Positions 38,907 to 49,549 are shown, numbered from the stretch's first letter. The stretch is DNA of 64,000 bases from Raineyella antarctica (GCF_900092135.1 NZ_FMYF01000006.1:186001-250000); one strand, 5' to 3'. Numbers and translations: made by a program. The notes: a model not told the origin generated them from the sequence alone.

Positions 38907-38976
38907 GCGTTCCTACTGGGTATTCCGGTTGTGGCGCAGCTCGCCTTTCGTGCCCGTCGCGGGTGGAACCGCTCGG

Positions 38977-39426
38977 TCAGAGCCTCGAGATGACCATGAC
39001 GATGATCCCGACCCCGACGACCAGCATCCCCGTCACGTCGATCGGCCGGTTCCGTACCCGGAGCAGGCCGGCCTGGGAACTTGGAACGATGGCCCGGATC
39101 ACCGCGCCGACGATCATGCCCCCACCCACGATGCAGGCACCGACCTGCCAGTGACCGAGGCCGATCACGACGACGCCGGCGGCCATGATGGCCACCACCA
39201 CTGCCAACCAGCGCAGCCGGAGCCCAGGATCGGCGCGGAGGCGCTCCGGCCCGGACCACGGCACCCCGGCCGGCGGAATCGTGCCGAGGGCAGGCGGATC
39301 GGGGACCACCCGGACCTCGTCGGGACCGAGGGTGCCCAGGAGCTCGGCCCGGGAAGCGGCCCGGAGCTCGGCCCGGGAGTCGCGGTCCGGAAGGTCCTGG
39401 CGGTTCGCTCGACGTCCGATCCTCAC
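38977..39426 (-). CDS. DUF3017-type membrane protein
   Basis: 149 residues: an Arg/Glu-rich soluble N-terminus and about three membrane segments ([52 protein letters not shown]). GTG start overlaps the folD stop (GTGA), the usual DUF3017-folD arrangement in actinobacteria. Function unknown. Confidence 0.78.
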   Translation of the reverse strand: MRIGRRANRQDLPDRDSRAELRAASRAELLGTLGPDEVRVVPDPPALGTIPPAGVPWSGPERLRADPGLRLRWLAVVVAIMAAGVVVIGLGHWQVGACIVGGGMIVGAVIRAIVPSSQAGLLRVRNRPIDVTGMLVVGVGIIVMVISRL

Positions 39427-40274
39427 TTCGCGAGCTTCTCCGCACGCTCGACGACGTTCATCAGCAGCATGGCACGGGTCATCAGGCCGACGCCGCCGGG
39501 GGTCGGGGCGACCTTCGAGGCGACCTCCCAGACCGAGCGGTCGAAGTCACCGACCAGGCCCTCGTCCGTACGGGTCATGCCGACGTCGACCAGTACCGCG
39601 CTGGGCTTGATCATGTCCGCGGTGATCAGGCCAGCGGTGCCGGCAGCGCCGACGACGATGTCGGCCCGGCGGGTGTGCTCGGCCAGGTCACGGGTGCCGG
39701 TGTGGCAGAGGGTGACCGTGGAGTTCTCGGTGCGACGGGTCAGCAGCAGCCCCAGCGGACGGCCGACGGTGGTGCCACGGCCGACGATGCAGACCTCGGC
39801 GCCCTTGAGCTCGACATCGTTGCGGCGCAGCAGGTCGACGATCCCTCGCGGGGTGCACGGCAGCGGAGCCTCGACGCCGAGCACCAGGCGACCGAGGTTG
39901 GTCGGGTGCAGGCCGTCGGCGTCCTTGTCGGGGTCGATCTGTTCCAGCGCCCAGTTGTCGTCCAGGTGGGCAGGCAACGGCAGCTGCACGATGTAGCCGG
40001 TGCAGGCCGGATCGGCATTGAGGCGGGCGATCTCCTCGGAGAGTTGCTCGGCAGTGGTGTCCGCGGGCAGGTCGACGCGGATGGAGGCGATGCCGACCTC
40101 GGCACAGTCGCGGTGCTTGCCGCGGACGTACGCCTGGCTGCCCGGGTCGTCACCGACCAGGATGGTGCCGAGGCCGGGGGTGATGCCCTTCTCGACGAGG
40201 GCGGCCACACGGACCTTGAGGTCGTCCTTGATCGCCGTCGCGGCGATCTTGCCGTCCATCTTGGTTGCGGTCAT
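39423..40274 (-). CDS. folD: Methylenetetrahydrofolate dehydrogenase/cyclohydrolase
   Basis: Bifunctional interconversion of methylene-THF, methenyl-THF and 10-formyl-THF. ATG at 40274 gives 283 residues. Motifs: [20 protein letters not shown] (catalytic Lys of YxxxK), [25 protein letters not shown] and [17 protein letters not shown] (NADP loop). With purU, purH and purN it serves the one-carbon supply for purine synthesis. The frame reads further upstream without family similarity. Confidence 0.97.
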   Translation of the reverse strand: MTATKMDGKIAATAIKDDLKVRVAALVEKGITPGLGTILVGDDPGSQAYVRGKHRDCAEVGIASIRVDLPADTTAEQLSEEIARLNADPACTGYIVQLPLPAHLDDNWALEQIDPDKDADGLHPTNLGRLVLGVEAPLPCTPRGIVDLLRRNDVELKGAEVCIVGRGTTVGRPLGLLLTRRTENSTVTLCHTGTRDLAEHTRRADIVVGAAGTAGLITADMIKPSAVLVDVGMTRTDEGLVGDFDRSVWEVASKVAPTPGGVGLMTRAMLLMNVVERAEKLAK

Positions 40275-40510
40275 CGCACTACTCCTCAGCCCCGTGGTCG
40301 AGAGGGGACGTACGGCCGAGGCCGATCCGTACGACACACGGCCACAGCCTAGTGGGAATGGACCCCCGCCATCGCACCGGACCGCGACCGCGGGCGCCGG
40401 CGCCGGCACCGGCACCGGCGTGGCTCCCGCCGGGGAGGCTCGGCCACGATCAGGGGCTCCTCCGCCCGCCAACCGGCCGGGTGTGCGACAGGCTCACTGC
40501 AGCTACCCGG

Positions 40511-40576
40511 GTTCGCTGCAGCCGGCCGACCTCACTGCCCGTGCAAGAGCAGTGAACATGCGGAGCTGCAGCGAAC
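40511..40576. repeat. Symmetric nested inverted repeat
   Basis: GTTCGCTGCAGC (40511-40522) is matched by GCTGCAGCGAAC (40565-40576). Inside, CACTGC (40533-40538) pairs with GCAGTG (40549-40554). All three intervening segments are exactly 10 nt long, giving a 12-10-6-10-6-10-12 layout with a symmetric internal loop. Confidence 0.7.
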
Positions 40577-40814
40577 ACCCCCCACCGGCAGCGAACACCG
40601 GCAGCGCACACCCCCGGCGGCGAACGGAGCGATCACCAGCAGAGCACTCGGCGGAGCCGTCACCGCGAGAGCGGTCCGCGGGCATCACACGGGCCGACGT
40701 TCCCCGGGATCACCGACCGTGTTCCGTCGGCCCCTCTGCCGGGGATCGGCGCACATGGGAATCGTCGGCACCTGTGCGCGCAGGAGACCCGTCCCCGGCT
40801 ACCGATGCCGGGTC

Positions 40815-40846
40815 CCACCACCCTCGCACCCCACCACCCTCGCACC
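40815..40846. repeat. 16-bp tandem duplication
   Basis: CCACCACCCTCGCACC occurs twice back to back (40815-40830 and 40831-40846) in the purH-folD gap. Confidence 0.85.
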
Positions 40847-40932
40847 CACCAAGCGCGGGACCAGCACGGCCGGGCCCACCAGTGGTGGACCCGGCCGTCC
40901 CGGACGTACGCGCCTGCGCGCAAGCAGGTTGC

Positions 40933-42501
40933 TCAGTGGAAGAAGTGGCGCGTCCCCGTCACGTACATCGTCACGCCCGCCGCCTTGGCGGCCTCGATGG
41001 TCTCGTCGTCACGGATCGAGCCGCCGGGCTGGACGATCGCGGCGACCTTGGCGTCGATCAGGATCTGCGGGCCGTCGCTGAACGGGAAGAACGCATCGGA
41101 GGCGGCGACCGCACCCACGGCACGCTCACCCGCACGCTCCACCGCCAGCTTGCAGGAGTCGACCCGGTTGACCTGGCCCATGCCGACGCCGACGGAGGCG
41201 CCGTCCTTGGCGAGCAGGATCGCGTTGGACTTGACCGCGCGGCAGGCCTTCCAGGCGAAGAGCAGATCGCGCAACATCGCCTCGTCGGCGGGCTCGCCCG
41301 CCACCAGTTGCCAGTTGGCCGGGTCGTCGCCGGCGGCCTGGAAGGTGTCGGGCTCCATCAGCAGGGCGCCGCCCGAGATCGGCCGCAGGTCGCGGTCGCG
41401 GTGCGTGTACGCCGGGGCGGTCAGCAGCCTGACGTTCTTCTTGGCGGACAGGATCTCCAGCGCACCGTCCTCGTACCCGGGGGCGATGACCACCTCGGTG
41501 AAGATGTCCTTGACCGTCTCGGCCATGGCCACCGACACGGGACGGTTGGTGGCGATAACGCCGCCGAACGCGGAGAGCGGATCGCAGGCGTGCGCCTTGG
41601 CATGGGCGTCGGCGATGTCGGAGCCGACGGCGATCCCGCACGGGTTGGCGTGCTTCATGATCGCCACGGCTGGCTCGTCGAAGTCGTACGCGGCGCGGTA
41701 AGCGGCGTCACCGTCGGTGTAGTTGTTGTAGGACATCTCCTTGCCGTGGAGCTGCTCGGCCTGGGTCAGGCCCTTGGGACCGGACTCGTCGGCGTACAGG
41801 GCGGCCGCCTGGTGGGAGTTCTCGCCGTACCGCAGGGTGCCACGCTTGGTCCAGGACGCCCCGACCCAGGCCGGGAAGCCGTCACCGGCGGAGGAGTCGG
41901 TCAGCTCGGTGCCCATCCAGGAGGCCACCGCGATGTCGTACTCCGCGGTGTGGACGAACGCCTGTGCGGCCAGCTGCTGGCGCTCGGCAAGGCTGAAGCC
42001 GCCCTCGGCGAGCGCGCGCTGCAGGTCGCCGTACTGGGCCGGGTCGGTGATGATGGCCACGCTCGGGTGGTTCTTGGCCGCGGCGCGGACCATCGAGGGC
42101 CCGCCGATGTCGATCTGCTCGACGCACTCGTCCTGGGTGGCGCCCGAGGCCACGGTCTCGCGGAAGGGATAGAGGTTCGACACGACCAGGTCGAACGGCT
42201 TGACGCCCAGCTCGTCGAGCTGCGTACGGTGCGACTCGAGACGGCGGTCGGCCAGGATGCCCGCGTGGATCATCGGGTGCAGCGTCTTGACCCTGCCGTC
42301 GAGGCACTCGGGGAAGCCGGTGACGTCCTCGACCGGGATGACCGGTACGCCGGCGTCGGCCAGCTTCCTGGCGGTGGACCCGGTCGAGACGACCTCGACG
42401 CCGGCGTCGGCCAGCGCGCGGCCGAGATCCTCGAGACCGGTCTTGTCATAGACGGAGACCAGCGCCCGCTTGATCGGGAGTCGTTCTGGTGCAGCTGACA
42501 T
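40933..42501 (-). CDS. purH: Bifunctional AICAR transformylase/IMP cyclohydrolase
   Basis: Last two steps of IMP synthesis. 522 residues. N-terminal cyclohydrolase with [27 protein letters not shown] and [16 protein letters not shown]-terminal transformylase with [40 protein letters not shown] and [16 protein letters not shown] 42501. It lies 45 bp after purN, so purN-purH form a unit as in mycobacteria. Confidence 0.97.
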   Translation of the reverse strand: MSAAPERLPIKRALVSVYDKTGLEDLGRALADAGVEVVSTGSTARKLADAGVPVIPVEDVTGFPECLDGRVKTLHPMIHAGILADRRLESHRTQLDELGVKPFDLVVSNLYPFRETVASGATQDECVEQIDIGGPSMVRAAAKNHPSVAIITDPAQYGDLQRALAEGGFSLAERQQLAAQAFVHTAEYDIAVASWMGTELTDSSAGDGFPAWVGASWTKRGTLRYGENSHQAAALYADESGPKGLTQAEQLHGKEMSYNNYTDGDAAYRAAYDFDEPAVAIMKHANPCGIAVGSDIADAHAKAHACDPLSAFGGVIATNRPVSVAMAETVKDIFTEVVIAPGYEDGALEILSAKKNVRLLTAPAYTHRDRDLRPISGGALLMEPDTFQAAGDDPANWQLVAGEPADEAMLRDLLFAWKACRAVKSNAILLAKDGASVGVGMGQVNRVDSCKLAVERAGERAVGAVAASDAFFPFSDGPQILIDAKVAAIVQPGGSIRDDETIEAAKAAGVTMYVTGTRHFFH

Positions 42502-42546
42502 GGATCCTTCTTCCGTGAGGGTCGGCGGGTGGGGATGGTCGGGAGG

Positions 42547-43143
42547 TCAGTGGGCCGCCGCGGCGCGATCGGCGAGGTCTGCGACGGTCTCGATCAGGAG
42601 GCGGCGCTCCTGGACCTTGATCCGCTCGTGCAGGGACTCCTCGGTGTCGTCCGGCAGGACCGGTACCGCGGCCTGGGCGATCACCGCGCCGGTGTCGACC
42701 CCGTCGTCGACGTAGAAGACGCTGGCACCCGTGACCTTCACGCCGTAGGCCAATGCGTCCCGTACGCCGTGGGTGCCGGGGAAGGACGGGAGCAGTGCCG
42801 GGTGGGTGTTGATCATCCGGCCGGCGAAGCGCTCGAGGAACGCCGGTCCGACGAGCTTCATGAAGCCGGCGCTGACGACCAGGTCCGGGTCGTACGCGGC
42901 GACCTCCTCGGTGAGCCGGCGGTCCCAGGCCGCCCGGTCGTCCCCCTTGTGGAACGGGACGACGAAGGTGGGCACACCGGCCGCGCGGCCACGTTCCAGC
43001 CCGTACGCGCTGTCGCGGTCGGCACCCACGGCCACGATCCGTACGTCGTGCGCGGCGGCCCAGTCCGGGTCGTCACACGAATCGAGCAGGGACTGCAGCA
43101 GCGTGCCCGAACCGGACACCAGGACGACCACCGAGTAAGCCAC
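42547..43143 (-). CDS. purN: Phosphoribosylglycinamide formyltransferase
   Basis: Formylates GAR with 10-formyl-THF. 198 residues. SVVVLVSGSGTLLQSLLDSC (phosphate loop), FMKLVGPAFLERF, NTHPALLPSFPGTHG (catalytic His and Pro-rich turn) and VDDGVDTGAVIAQ are present. Co-transcribed with purH downstream; DUF6350 gene lies 62 bp upstream on the same strand. Confidence 0.96.
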   Translation of the reverse strand: MAYSVVVLVSGSGTLLQSLLDSCDDPDWAAAHDVRIVAVGADRDSAYGLERGRAAGVPTFVVPFHKGDDRAAWDRRLTEEVAAYDPDLVVSAGFMKLVGPAFLERFAGRMINTHPALLPSFPGTHGVRDALAYGVKVTGASVFYVDDGVDTGAVIAQAAVPVLPDDTEESLHERIKVQERRLLIETVADLADRAAAAH

Positions 43144-43205
43144 GCCAGCAGCCTACTCAGCCCCGACCCGGCGCGCCCGTGCTGCCGCGGCACGGACGCC
43201 GTCTG

Positions 43206-44777
43206 TCAGCGGCCAGTCGATGTGTCGTCGGGTCCGGCCGGCTCGTCCACGGGGTTCAGGTCGTCCACGGGGTTCGGATCGTCATTGGCCAGGACCGGGC
43301 CGCTGACCTCCGGCGCGTCCTCCGTCACCGTGGCGGGCCTGGGCCCCTCGCCGGCGTGAGGAGCCGCCGAGGCCTGGACGGCCGGGGATTCGGAGATTCC
43401 TGAGGATGGTGGGTCGCCGAGGGTGGCGGCGGAGTCGGCCGAGGCAGCCGCCGCGGCCGCCCGACGTCGGCGAAGGGCGGTCACCGAGCGCACGATGCCG
43501 TACGCCAGGCCGGTCGCCAGGCCGCCGCCGGTGGTCAGGACCGTACCGAGGACGAGAAGTTCGAGCGGCCGGGGACCCAGGCCGGCGAGCCGCGCGACAC
43601 CCAGGTCGCCGCGGGACAACAGCCCGACCAGCGTGGCGAGCAGGCCCAGGCCGACCCCGACCAGGCCGCCGAAGAGCATCCCGGTGTCCGGCCTGGTCCA
43701 CCTCGAGCGGCGCAGGTAGACCCATGCCGCCAGGCCGCCGGCAAGGACCCCGCCGGCCAACCAGGCCAGGTCCAGCGTCGTTCCCGGACCGGGCGCGGGC
43801 AGCGCCGCGCTGATCGGCCAGCCCGGGAGCAGGCCGAGGTGGGTGTCCGAGGGCGAGACCAGCGACCCGTCGCCGAGCCCGAAGCCCGCCCCCAGGGTGT
43901 AGCTCATCGCCCAGAGCACGAAGGTGGGGACGTACGCGGCCTGCGCCAGGACCACGCCGAGCCCGCCCAGGGCGCCGCCGCCGATCCCCTGGGTGAGCAG
44001 CACGAGTTCGCCCCGGTGCACGACCAGCCCGGTGACCAGGGCTGCGGCGCCGACGACGAGCAGCGCCAGGAGCCCGACCGCCAGCGCCCGGGCGGCCTCG
44101 ACGACCGGCGCCGGCCACCACAGGCGGTTCCGCAGGCGGACACGGGACCGGGACCACCAGGATGCGAGGACGGTGAGCACCACTGCCCCGCCGAGGGCCT
44201 TGCCCGCCTGGGCCGGTCCCCCGGCCAGCAGGCCGGTGACTGCCACGACCACCGCGTAGGTAAGGCCCATCAGTGCGCCGCGCAGCAGTCTGGTCCCCTG
44301 TGGGCTGTCCTCGGGCTCGCCGAGCCTGCGCAGCACGGCGATGCCGACCTGGGCCAGCAGCAGGCCTAGGACGACCGACAGGCCGAACGGCACCAGGGTC
44401 CACCGCGTTGCGCCGACCACCAGGCCGCCGCCATGGCCGGCCAGCCACAGTTGGGTGGACACCTTCAGCACCCCGCCGTACGAACCGACCGGGGCGGTCA
44501 GCCAGGCCAGTGTCGACAGGGCCGCGAGCAGCACCCAGCCGACGATGGCTGCCGCCCCGCCGGCCACGACCGCCGCGCCCCACCGGGGCCCCTCCGGAGG
44601 TACGTACGGATCCTCCGCGGACGGGATCGGAGGACGCAGGCCGGTGACCCCTTCGACCACTGCTTCCTGTTCGCCTTCGGTCGAGCGGGCACGGGCATCG
44701 CGACGCGACCGGTGGTGACCGGTCGGCCCCCCGAGGTCGGGACGGGTGCGGGGCGGGCTGTTGCGGTTCTGGCTCAT
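43206..44777 (-). CDS. DUF6350/PerM-like polytopic membrane protein
   Basis: 523 residues with about ten membrane segments after a basic N-terminal tail, and a long Ala/Pro/Asp-rich cytosolic C-tail. I recognise it by layout and position: Rv0955 (PerM) precedes purN-purH in M. tuberculosis and is needed for cell division or divalent-cation homeostasis there. The tail carries two in-frame 18-bp repeats (43243-43278) encoding NPVDDL/NPVDEP-like residues. Function here is inferred only from synteny. Confidence 0.7.
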   Translation of the reverse strand: MSQNRNSPPRTRPDLGGPTGHHRSRRDARARSTEGEQEAVVEGVTGLRPPIPSAEDPYVPPEGPRWGAAVVAGGAAAIVGWVLLAALSTLAWLTAPVGSYGGVLKVSTQLWLAGHGGGLVVGATRWTLVPFGLSVVLGLLLAQVGIAVLRRLGEPEDSPQGTRLLRGALMGLTYAVVVAVTGLLAGGPAQAGKALGGAVVLTVLASWWSRSRVRLRNRLWWPAPVVEAARALAVGLLALLVVGAAALVTGLVVHRGELVLLTQGIGGGALGGLGVVLAQAAYVPTFVLWAMSYTLGAGFGLGDGSLVSPSDTHLGLLPGWPISAALPAPGPGTTLDLAWLAGGVLAGGLAAWVYLRRSRWTRPDTGMLFGGLVGVGLGLLATLVGLLSRGDLGVARLAGLGPRPLELLVLGTVLTTGGGLATGLAYGIVRSVTALRRRRAAAAAASADSAATLGDPPSSGISESPAVQASAAPHAGEGPRPATVTEDAPEVSGPVLANDDPNPVDDLNPVDEPAGPDDTSTGR

Positions 44778-44958
44778 ATCCCCTCCATGCTCGCCCGCAC
44801 CGCTCGGGCGGGTCGCTTCGACACGCCCCAGAGGGTAGTGTCAATATGACCATTGGCCATCCGGGATGATGGATTCGTACGGCGTCCTGGCTCCCCATGC
44901 CAGCGGGCGCCGGTGTCACGAGGTGTCGCACCGGAACGCAGAACTGGAAGGGGCTGAC

Positions 44959-47019
44959 GTGGACGAGCAGGTACCGGAGACGCCGCGACCTCGCCGAGCG
45001 GCCGCCCCGCCGCCGGGCAGTGGTCCGGATTCCGCGGAGAACCTCCCGCGCCGCGCCCGTCGTGCGGCCGCCCCCGACCCGCAGCCCGCAGCTCCGGCAT
45101 CCGCCAGTGGCCCCCGCTCCACGGAGACCCCGGCAGCGCCCCGCTCCGCCAGCAGCCCCGTTGCTCCGAGCAGCCCGCCCGCCCCGAGCCGTACGGAGTG
45201 GCAGGCCGGCCCCGCGTCGCCGTCCCGGCAGACGCCTGCGTCGCCTGCGACACCTGCGAGCTCGGCATCGCCGGCGACCTCGCCGTCGCCCAGGACCCCC
45301 GCAGCCGCCGCATCGCCGACCCCTTCAGTGACCGAGACCGGCATCAATCGGGCGATCTCCCCCGGCGCCGACAAGTGGCGTTCTCCCGGCAGCGGCGGAA
45401 GCCCGGCCGCGGCGCCCTCGCCATCACCCGCCGCCAGTCCCACCCCCGTTGCTTCGCCGCCCGTTGCTTCACCGCCCGTTGCTTCACCGCCCGTGGCGGC
45501 AGCTGGGTCACCGTCCACTCCCGCCCCGGTCGCGGGCAGTACTGCGGTTGGGGGCGCTGCCGGTGCCGCCGGTGCAGCTGCCTTCCCTGGTGGCCCCGCG
45601 GGTGCGGGTGGCACCGCCCAGTCCGGTCCGACCGGCCCGACGAGCCCGACCGGCCCGACGAGCCCGACGACTCCGGGGGGAGCACCGCCCGGACGTGGAC
45701 AGGGCCCCTCCCGGGCATTCGACTCCGGCGACGGCGGCAACAACCGCCGGCGCAACCTCATCCTGGCCCTGGTCGCCGCCCTGGTCGTGATCGCCGTGGT
45801 CACCACCGCGGTGCTGCTGCGTGGCCGGATCACCGGACAGGGTCCGGGTGCGGGGCAGTCCCCCAGCCCCACGGCCACGCCCGTCCTGACCCCGGCTTCG
45901 ATGCTCACGGTCGACGACGTACGTTCCCTGGACAGCAAGGCCGCCTGGGCGGAGATCCTGACCCAGGAGCGGGTCGATGCCGACACTCCCCGGCCGACCT
46001 GCCTGGTCCTGGACGCCCAGGGCGTGCCGCTGGCGCAGTCGACGGTGGTGCGCAAGCTCCAGGCCGGCAACGACGCCAACAACTCGGTCCTCCACGAGGC
46101 GTTCCAGTTCGCCTCCGCCGATGATGCCAAGTCCGCAACCGACCTGTGGAGCAAGCAACTCGGCGACTGCTCGCGCCCGATCGCGCTGCTGGCCAACGGC
46201 TGGACCATCAGCGGTGTCGGGGATGCCGCGACCGGTGTCACCGCGATCGTGCAGGACAAGACGGCGATCAACCACACCGTCCAGCTCAGCCGCAGCGGCT
46301 CCGTGGTGCACGTGATCGACGCCTCCAAGCCCCAGGCCACCCCCGACGGGACGGCTGTCGCCAAGCTGCTCGGTACGGTCGTGGGGCGCACCTGCCAGGC
46401 CGCCGGCGGCGCCTGCGCCGACAATCCCTCCGCCTCCTCCGGCGTACCGCCGCAGACCGCGAGCAACCCCGAGTTCCTCGCCAATGCCGACCTGCCGCGG
46501 ATCACCGCCGGCACCGGTCGCTGGGGTGGCACCGACGTGGCGACGACCTTCGACTTCTTCGGCAGCCAGTGCGAGGGCAAGGACCTGGCCACGGTCGCGG
46601 GTCCGGAGTCGCGCAAGCACCGCGCCTACCTGCTGCAGGAGGACGCCGCCGCCCCCGAGGGCACCTTCGGCGTGGACGAGTACATCCTCACCTACCCGGA
46701 CAAGGGCGGCGCGGACGGCCTCGTCAAGGACATCACCGCCTCGATCAACGGGTGCGAGAAGAACATGCTGACCGCCAAGGTCGAGCAGGGTGCCGCCATC
46801 GACACCAAGGCCAACAACAAGGCCATCACCGGCCGGGTCTGGACCATCACCCAGCAGGTCGACCAGAACACCAAGCAGCGCTACCGCGTCGGCCTGGTCC
46901 AGGTCGACCGCACGGTCATCTACACGATGATCCCGACCGGGCAGTCGTTCGACTTCAACAACGACCAGTGGAAGGGGATCGCCGAGCGGGCCGGCCAGCG
47001 GCTCGCGACGACGCTCTGA
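44959..47019 (+). CDS. Proline-rich single-TM protein with tandem extracellular sensor-like domains
   Basis: 686 residues from GTG 44959 (GGAAGGGG 6 nt upstream); the open frame starts at 44866 but has no better signal. Residues 1-260 are Pro/Ala/Ser/Thr-rich and disordered, with a 15-bp repeat encoding PVASP units (45445-45489) and GPTSPT repeats. One membrane segment follows (RRRNLILALVAALVVIAVVTTAVLL). The extracellular part has two related domains, each ending near a paired cysteine pattern (TCLVLDAQ to LGDCSR; SQCEGKDL to INGCEK), like PknH_C sensor domains. No kinase domain is attached. It sits between PerM-like and sucD, where mycobacteria carry Rv0954. Function unknown. Confidence 0.72.
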   Translation: MDEQVPETPRPRRAAAPPPGSGPDSAENLPRRARRAAAPDPQPAAPASASGPRSTETPAAPRSASSPVAPSSPPAPSRTEWQAGPASPSRQTPASPATPASSASPATSPSPRTPAAAASPTPSVTETGINRAISPGADKWRSPGSGGSPAAAPSPSPAASPTPVASPPVASPPVASPPVAAAGSPSTPAPVAGSTAVGGAAGAAGAAAFPGGPAGAGGTAQSGPTGPTSPTGPTSPTTPGGAPPGRGQGPSRAFDSGDGGNNRRRNLILALVAALVVIAVVTTAVLLRGRITGQGPGAGQSPSPTATPVLTPASMLTVDDVRSLDSKAAWAEILTQERVDADTPRPTCLVLDAQGVPLAQSTVVRKLQAGNDANNSVLHEAFQFASADDAKSATDLWSKQLGDCSRPIALLANGWTISGVGDAATGVTAIVQDKTAINHTVQLSRSGSVVHVIDASKPQATPDGTAVAKLLGTVVGRTCQAAGGACADNPSASSGVPPQTASNPEFLANADLPRITAGTGRWGGTDVATTFDFFGSQCEGKDLATVAGPESRKHRAYLLQEDAAAPEGTFGVDEYILTYPDKGGADGLVKDITASINGCEKNMLTAKVEQGAAIDTKANNKAITGRVWTITQQVDQNTKQRYRVGLVQVDRTVIYTMIPTGQSFDFNNDQWKGIAERAGQRLATTL
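45445..45504 (+). repeat. 15-bp in-frame repeat (x3, plus one diverged)
   Basis: CCCGTTGCTTC(G/A)CCG at 45445-45459, 45460-45474 and 45475-45489, followed by a diverged copy at 45490-45504. It encodes PVASP repeated in the disordered region. Confidence 0.9.
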
Positions 47020-47071
47020 GCCCCCACTGTCGGCCACGTACGCGACCCGGCAGTGGCGGTTGGGCAAGCTG

Positions 47072-47109
47072 GAAGGGGGCTCCCGGATGACGATCCGGGA
47101 GCCCCCTTC
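47072..47109. terminator. Terminator between the Pro-rich gene and sucD
   Basis: Perfect 17-bp stem GAAGGGGGCTCCCGGAT (47072-47088) with 47093-47109, loop GACG. Shared by two convergent units. Confidence 0.9.
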
Positions 47110-47123
47110 TGGTGTGCCGGACC

Positions 47124-48041
47124 TCAGCGGTCCCAGCGGTCCAGGCCGAGCTCGGCCACGATCCCCCGGGCCAGGTCGGCCGTCGTGGACGGGGTGGTGC
47201 CCACCTTGACGCCGGCGGCCTCGAGGGCCTCCTTCTTGGCCTGGGCGGTGCCGGCCGACCCCGAGACGATGGCGCCGGCATGCCCCATCGTCTTGCCCAC
47301 CGGAGCGGTGAAGCCCGCGACGTACGCCACCACGGGCTTGGTCACGTGATCCTTGATGTACGCCGCGGCACGCTCCTCGGCGTCACCACCGATCTCGCCG
47401 ATCATCACGATCACCTTGGTGTCGGGGTCCTCCTCGAACGCCGCGAGGGCGTCCACGTGGGTGGTCCCGATGATCGGGTCACCGCCGATGCCGACGGCGG
47501 TCGAGATGCCGATCTCCCGCAGTTCGAACATCATCTGGTAGGTCAGGGTGCCCGACTTGGAGACCAGGCCGACCGGGCCCGGCCCGGTGATCCCGGCGGG
47601 GATGATCCCCGCGTTCGACTCACCCGGCGACTGGATGCCGGGGCAGTTCGGCCCCAGGATCCGGCTGGTGCCCTTGTTCCTCGCGTAGGCGTAGAACTCG
47701 GCGGTGTCGTGCACCGGTACGCCCTCGGTGATCACCACGATCAGCGGCATGCCCGCATCGATCGCCTCCATCACCGCGGCCTTGGTCGCAACGGCCGGGA
47801 CGAAGATGACCGACACGTCGGCACCGTCCTTCTCCATGGCCTCGGCGACCGTGGCACGGATCGGGACCAGGGCATGACCGCCGGCCCACGAGAACTCCGA
47901 CGTCTGGCCGGCCTTCCGCGGGTTGGTGCCGGCCACGACGCGTGACCCGGAGGCGAGCATCAACTGGCCGTGTTTGTGCCCCTCCGAGCCGGTCAGGCCC
48001 TGGACGACGATCTTGGAGTTCGAGTCGAGCAGGATGGTCAT
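47124..48041 (-). CDS. sucD: Succinyl-CoA synthetase alpha subunit
   Basis: CoA- and phospho-His-bearing subunit. 305 residues with [64 protein letters not shown] and [16 protein letters not shown], which contains the active-site histidine. ATG overlaps the sucC stop (ATGA). Confidence 0.97.
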   Translation of the reverse strand: MTILLDSNSKIVVQGLTGSEGHKHGQLMLASGSRVVAGTNPRKAGQTSEFSWAGGHALVPIRATVAEAMEKDGADVSVIFVPAVATKAAVMEAIDAGMPLIVVITEGVPVHDTAEFYAYARNKGTSRILGPNCPGIQSPGESNAGIIPAGITGPGPVGLVSKSGTLTYQMMFELREIGISTAVGIGGDPIIGTTHVDALAAFEEDPDTKVIVMIGEIGGDAEERAAAYIKDHVTKPVVAYVAGFTAPVGKTMGHAGAIVSGSAGTAQAKKEALEAAGVKVGTTPSTTADLARGIVAELGLDRWDR

Positions 48042-49261
48042 CGGTTCTCGCCTTCCCGGGCGTTACGGAGTTCGTCGATGCTGGCGACGCCGGCGGCCAG
48101 CTGGGCAGCCATCCGGGCGCCCCCGTCCATCGTCTCGGCGACGAGCACGAAGCCAGCCAGGCGCTCGCGCGCCCGCTTCAGCACGTGGCGTCCGCCGGCG
48201 GCGTTGTTGCCGTCCAGGCGCAGCACGATCGGCTTGTTCGCCCGCTCGCCGAGCAGGTCCATGGCCTGCACAATGCCCTTGGCGACCTGCTCGCACGACG
48301 TGATGCCGCCGTACACGTTGACGAAGATGCTCTTCACCGCCGGGTCGGACAGGATCAGCGACAGGCCGTTCGCCATCACCTCGGCCGACGCGCCGCCGCC
48401 GATGTCGAGGAAGTTCGCCGGGCTCGGGCTGCCCGGCAGGTCGGCTCCGGCGTACGCGACGACGTCCAGGGTGCTCATCATCAGGCCCGCCCCATTGCCG
48501 ATCACCCCGACGTTGCCGTCGAGCTTGACGTAGTTGAGGCCCTGTTCACGGGCCTGCGACTCCAGCGGGTCGACGTTGGCCTCGTCGCGGTACGCCGCGT
48601 GCTCGGGGTGGCGGAAGGCGGCGTTCTCGTCGAGGGTGACCTTGCCGTCCAGCGCGATGATCGATCCGTCGCCCGCCTTGATCAGCGGGTTCACCTCGAC
48701 CAGCGTGGCGTCCTCGTCGCGGAAGACCTCCCAGAGCTTCACGAACATGGCTTCCAGACTCGGCCGGTCGGCCTCGTCGAAGCCCGCCGCCGCGGTGATC
48801 TCGGCCGCCTTGGCGGCGTCGACGCCGACGAGCGGGTCGACCGGCACCTTGGCGAGCAGCTCCGGGGAGTCCTTGGCGAGCGTCTCGATGTCCACGCCTC
48901 CGCTGCGCGAGCACATCGCCAGGTACTGGCGGTCCGACCGGTCGACCAGCAGGGAAAAGTAGTACTCCTCGGCGATGTCGGCACCCTCGGTAACCATCAC
49001 GCGGTGGACCGTGTGGCCCTTGATGTCCATTCCCAGGATCTGTTCGGCCACCGCCTGGGCCTCATCGGCATCACGGGCCAGCTTCACACCGCCGGCCTTG
49101 CCCCGGCCACCGGTCTTCACCTGGGCCTTGATGACTGCGGGCCAGCCGAGGTCCTCGGCTACCTGTCGCGCCTCGGCTGCGGTGGTGGCCGTGGCGGCCC
49201 GCATCACCGAGACACCGTACGACTCGAACATGTCGCGGGCCTGATACTCGTACAGATCCAT
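48038..49261 (-). CDS. sucC: Succinyl-CoA synthetase beta subunit
   Basis: ATP-grasp subunit; with SucD makes or uses succinyl-CoA with ADP/GDP. 407 residues from ATG 49261 (AAAGGAT upstream), matching the family start [13 protein letters not shown]. Motifs [16 protein letters not shown] (ATP loop), [18 protein letters not shown] and [16 protein letters not shown] are present. Upstream on the same strand is the B12-binding mutase subunit, whose partner reaction interconverts succinyl-CoA with methylmalonyl-CoA; a terminator lies between. Confidence 0.97.
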   Translation of the reverse strand: MDLYEYQARDMFESYGVSVMRAATATTAAEARQVAEDLGWPAVIKAQVKTGGRGKAGGVKLARDADEAQAVAEQILGMDIKGHTVHRVMVTEGADIAEEYYFSLLVDRSDRQYLAMCSRSGGVDIETLAKDSPELLAKVPVDPLVGVDAAKAAEITAAAGFDEADRPSLEAMFVKLWEVFRDEDATLVEVNPLIKAGDGSIIALDGKVTLDENAAFRHPEHAAYRDEANVDPLESQAREQGLNYVKLDGNVGVIGNGAGLMMSTLDVVAYAGADLPGSPSPANFLDIGGGASAEVMANGLSLILSDPAVKSIFVNVYGGITSCEQVAKGIVQAMDLLGERANKPIVLRLDGNNAAGGRHVLKRARERLAGFVLVAETMDGGARMAAQLAAGVASIDELRNAREGENR

Positions 49262-49416
49262 CGCGATCCTTTCGCTCGGTGGACGGGACACCGGTCCCGC
49301 CCCGCCCCGACATCCGTGGCGGGGCGGCAATGTGGCCGAGTCTAGGCGACGGTCCACCGGCGCGGGGAGGGTGCAAACCATCTCGCGGAATGACTGCAGG
49401 GAAGCCGCAACGGCAT

Positions 49417-49458
49417 CGTGGCCGGTAGCCCGACCCGAAAGTCGGCCTACCGGCCACG
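49417..49458 (-). terminator. Second hairpin after the B12-binding subunit gene
   Basis: 18-bp stem CGTGGCCGGTAGCCCGAC (49417-49434) with 49441-49458, one mismatch. The rest of 49262-49560 shows no gene; the sucC promoter should lie within it. Confidence 0.7.
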
Positions 49459-49529
49459 AGGAGTGAGTGAGGGTCCGAGCAGGTCCAGTGGGGCGCGCCA
49501 GATCCACAGCTGGACGTCCCGGGACCGGA

Positions 49530-49549
49530 GTCCGGCCTGTTGGCCGGAC
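49530..49549 (-). terminator. Hairpin directly after the B12-binding subunit stop
   Basis: Perfect 8-bp stem GTCCGGCC with GGCCGGAC, loop TGTT, 11 bp from the stop codon. Confidence 0.65.

Larger units (their letters stand above)
40275..40932. other. 658-bp gap without a gene between folD and purH
   Basis: No credible CDS. It holds (GGCGCC)(GGCACC)-type simple sequence at 40391-40430, the symmetric nested palindrome at 40511-40576, a doublet of CGGCAGCG at 40586-40615 and a 16-bp repeat pair at 40815-40846. Some of this may be an eroded or expanded repeat region. purH on one side is transcribed toward it, and folD away from it. Confidence 0.6.

Noticed and set aside
40265-40555. Plus-strand open frame in the folD-purH gap
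   Set aside because: Arg/Pro-rich composition from antisense GC bias, no ribosome-binding site and no family resemblance.
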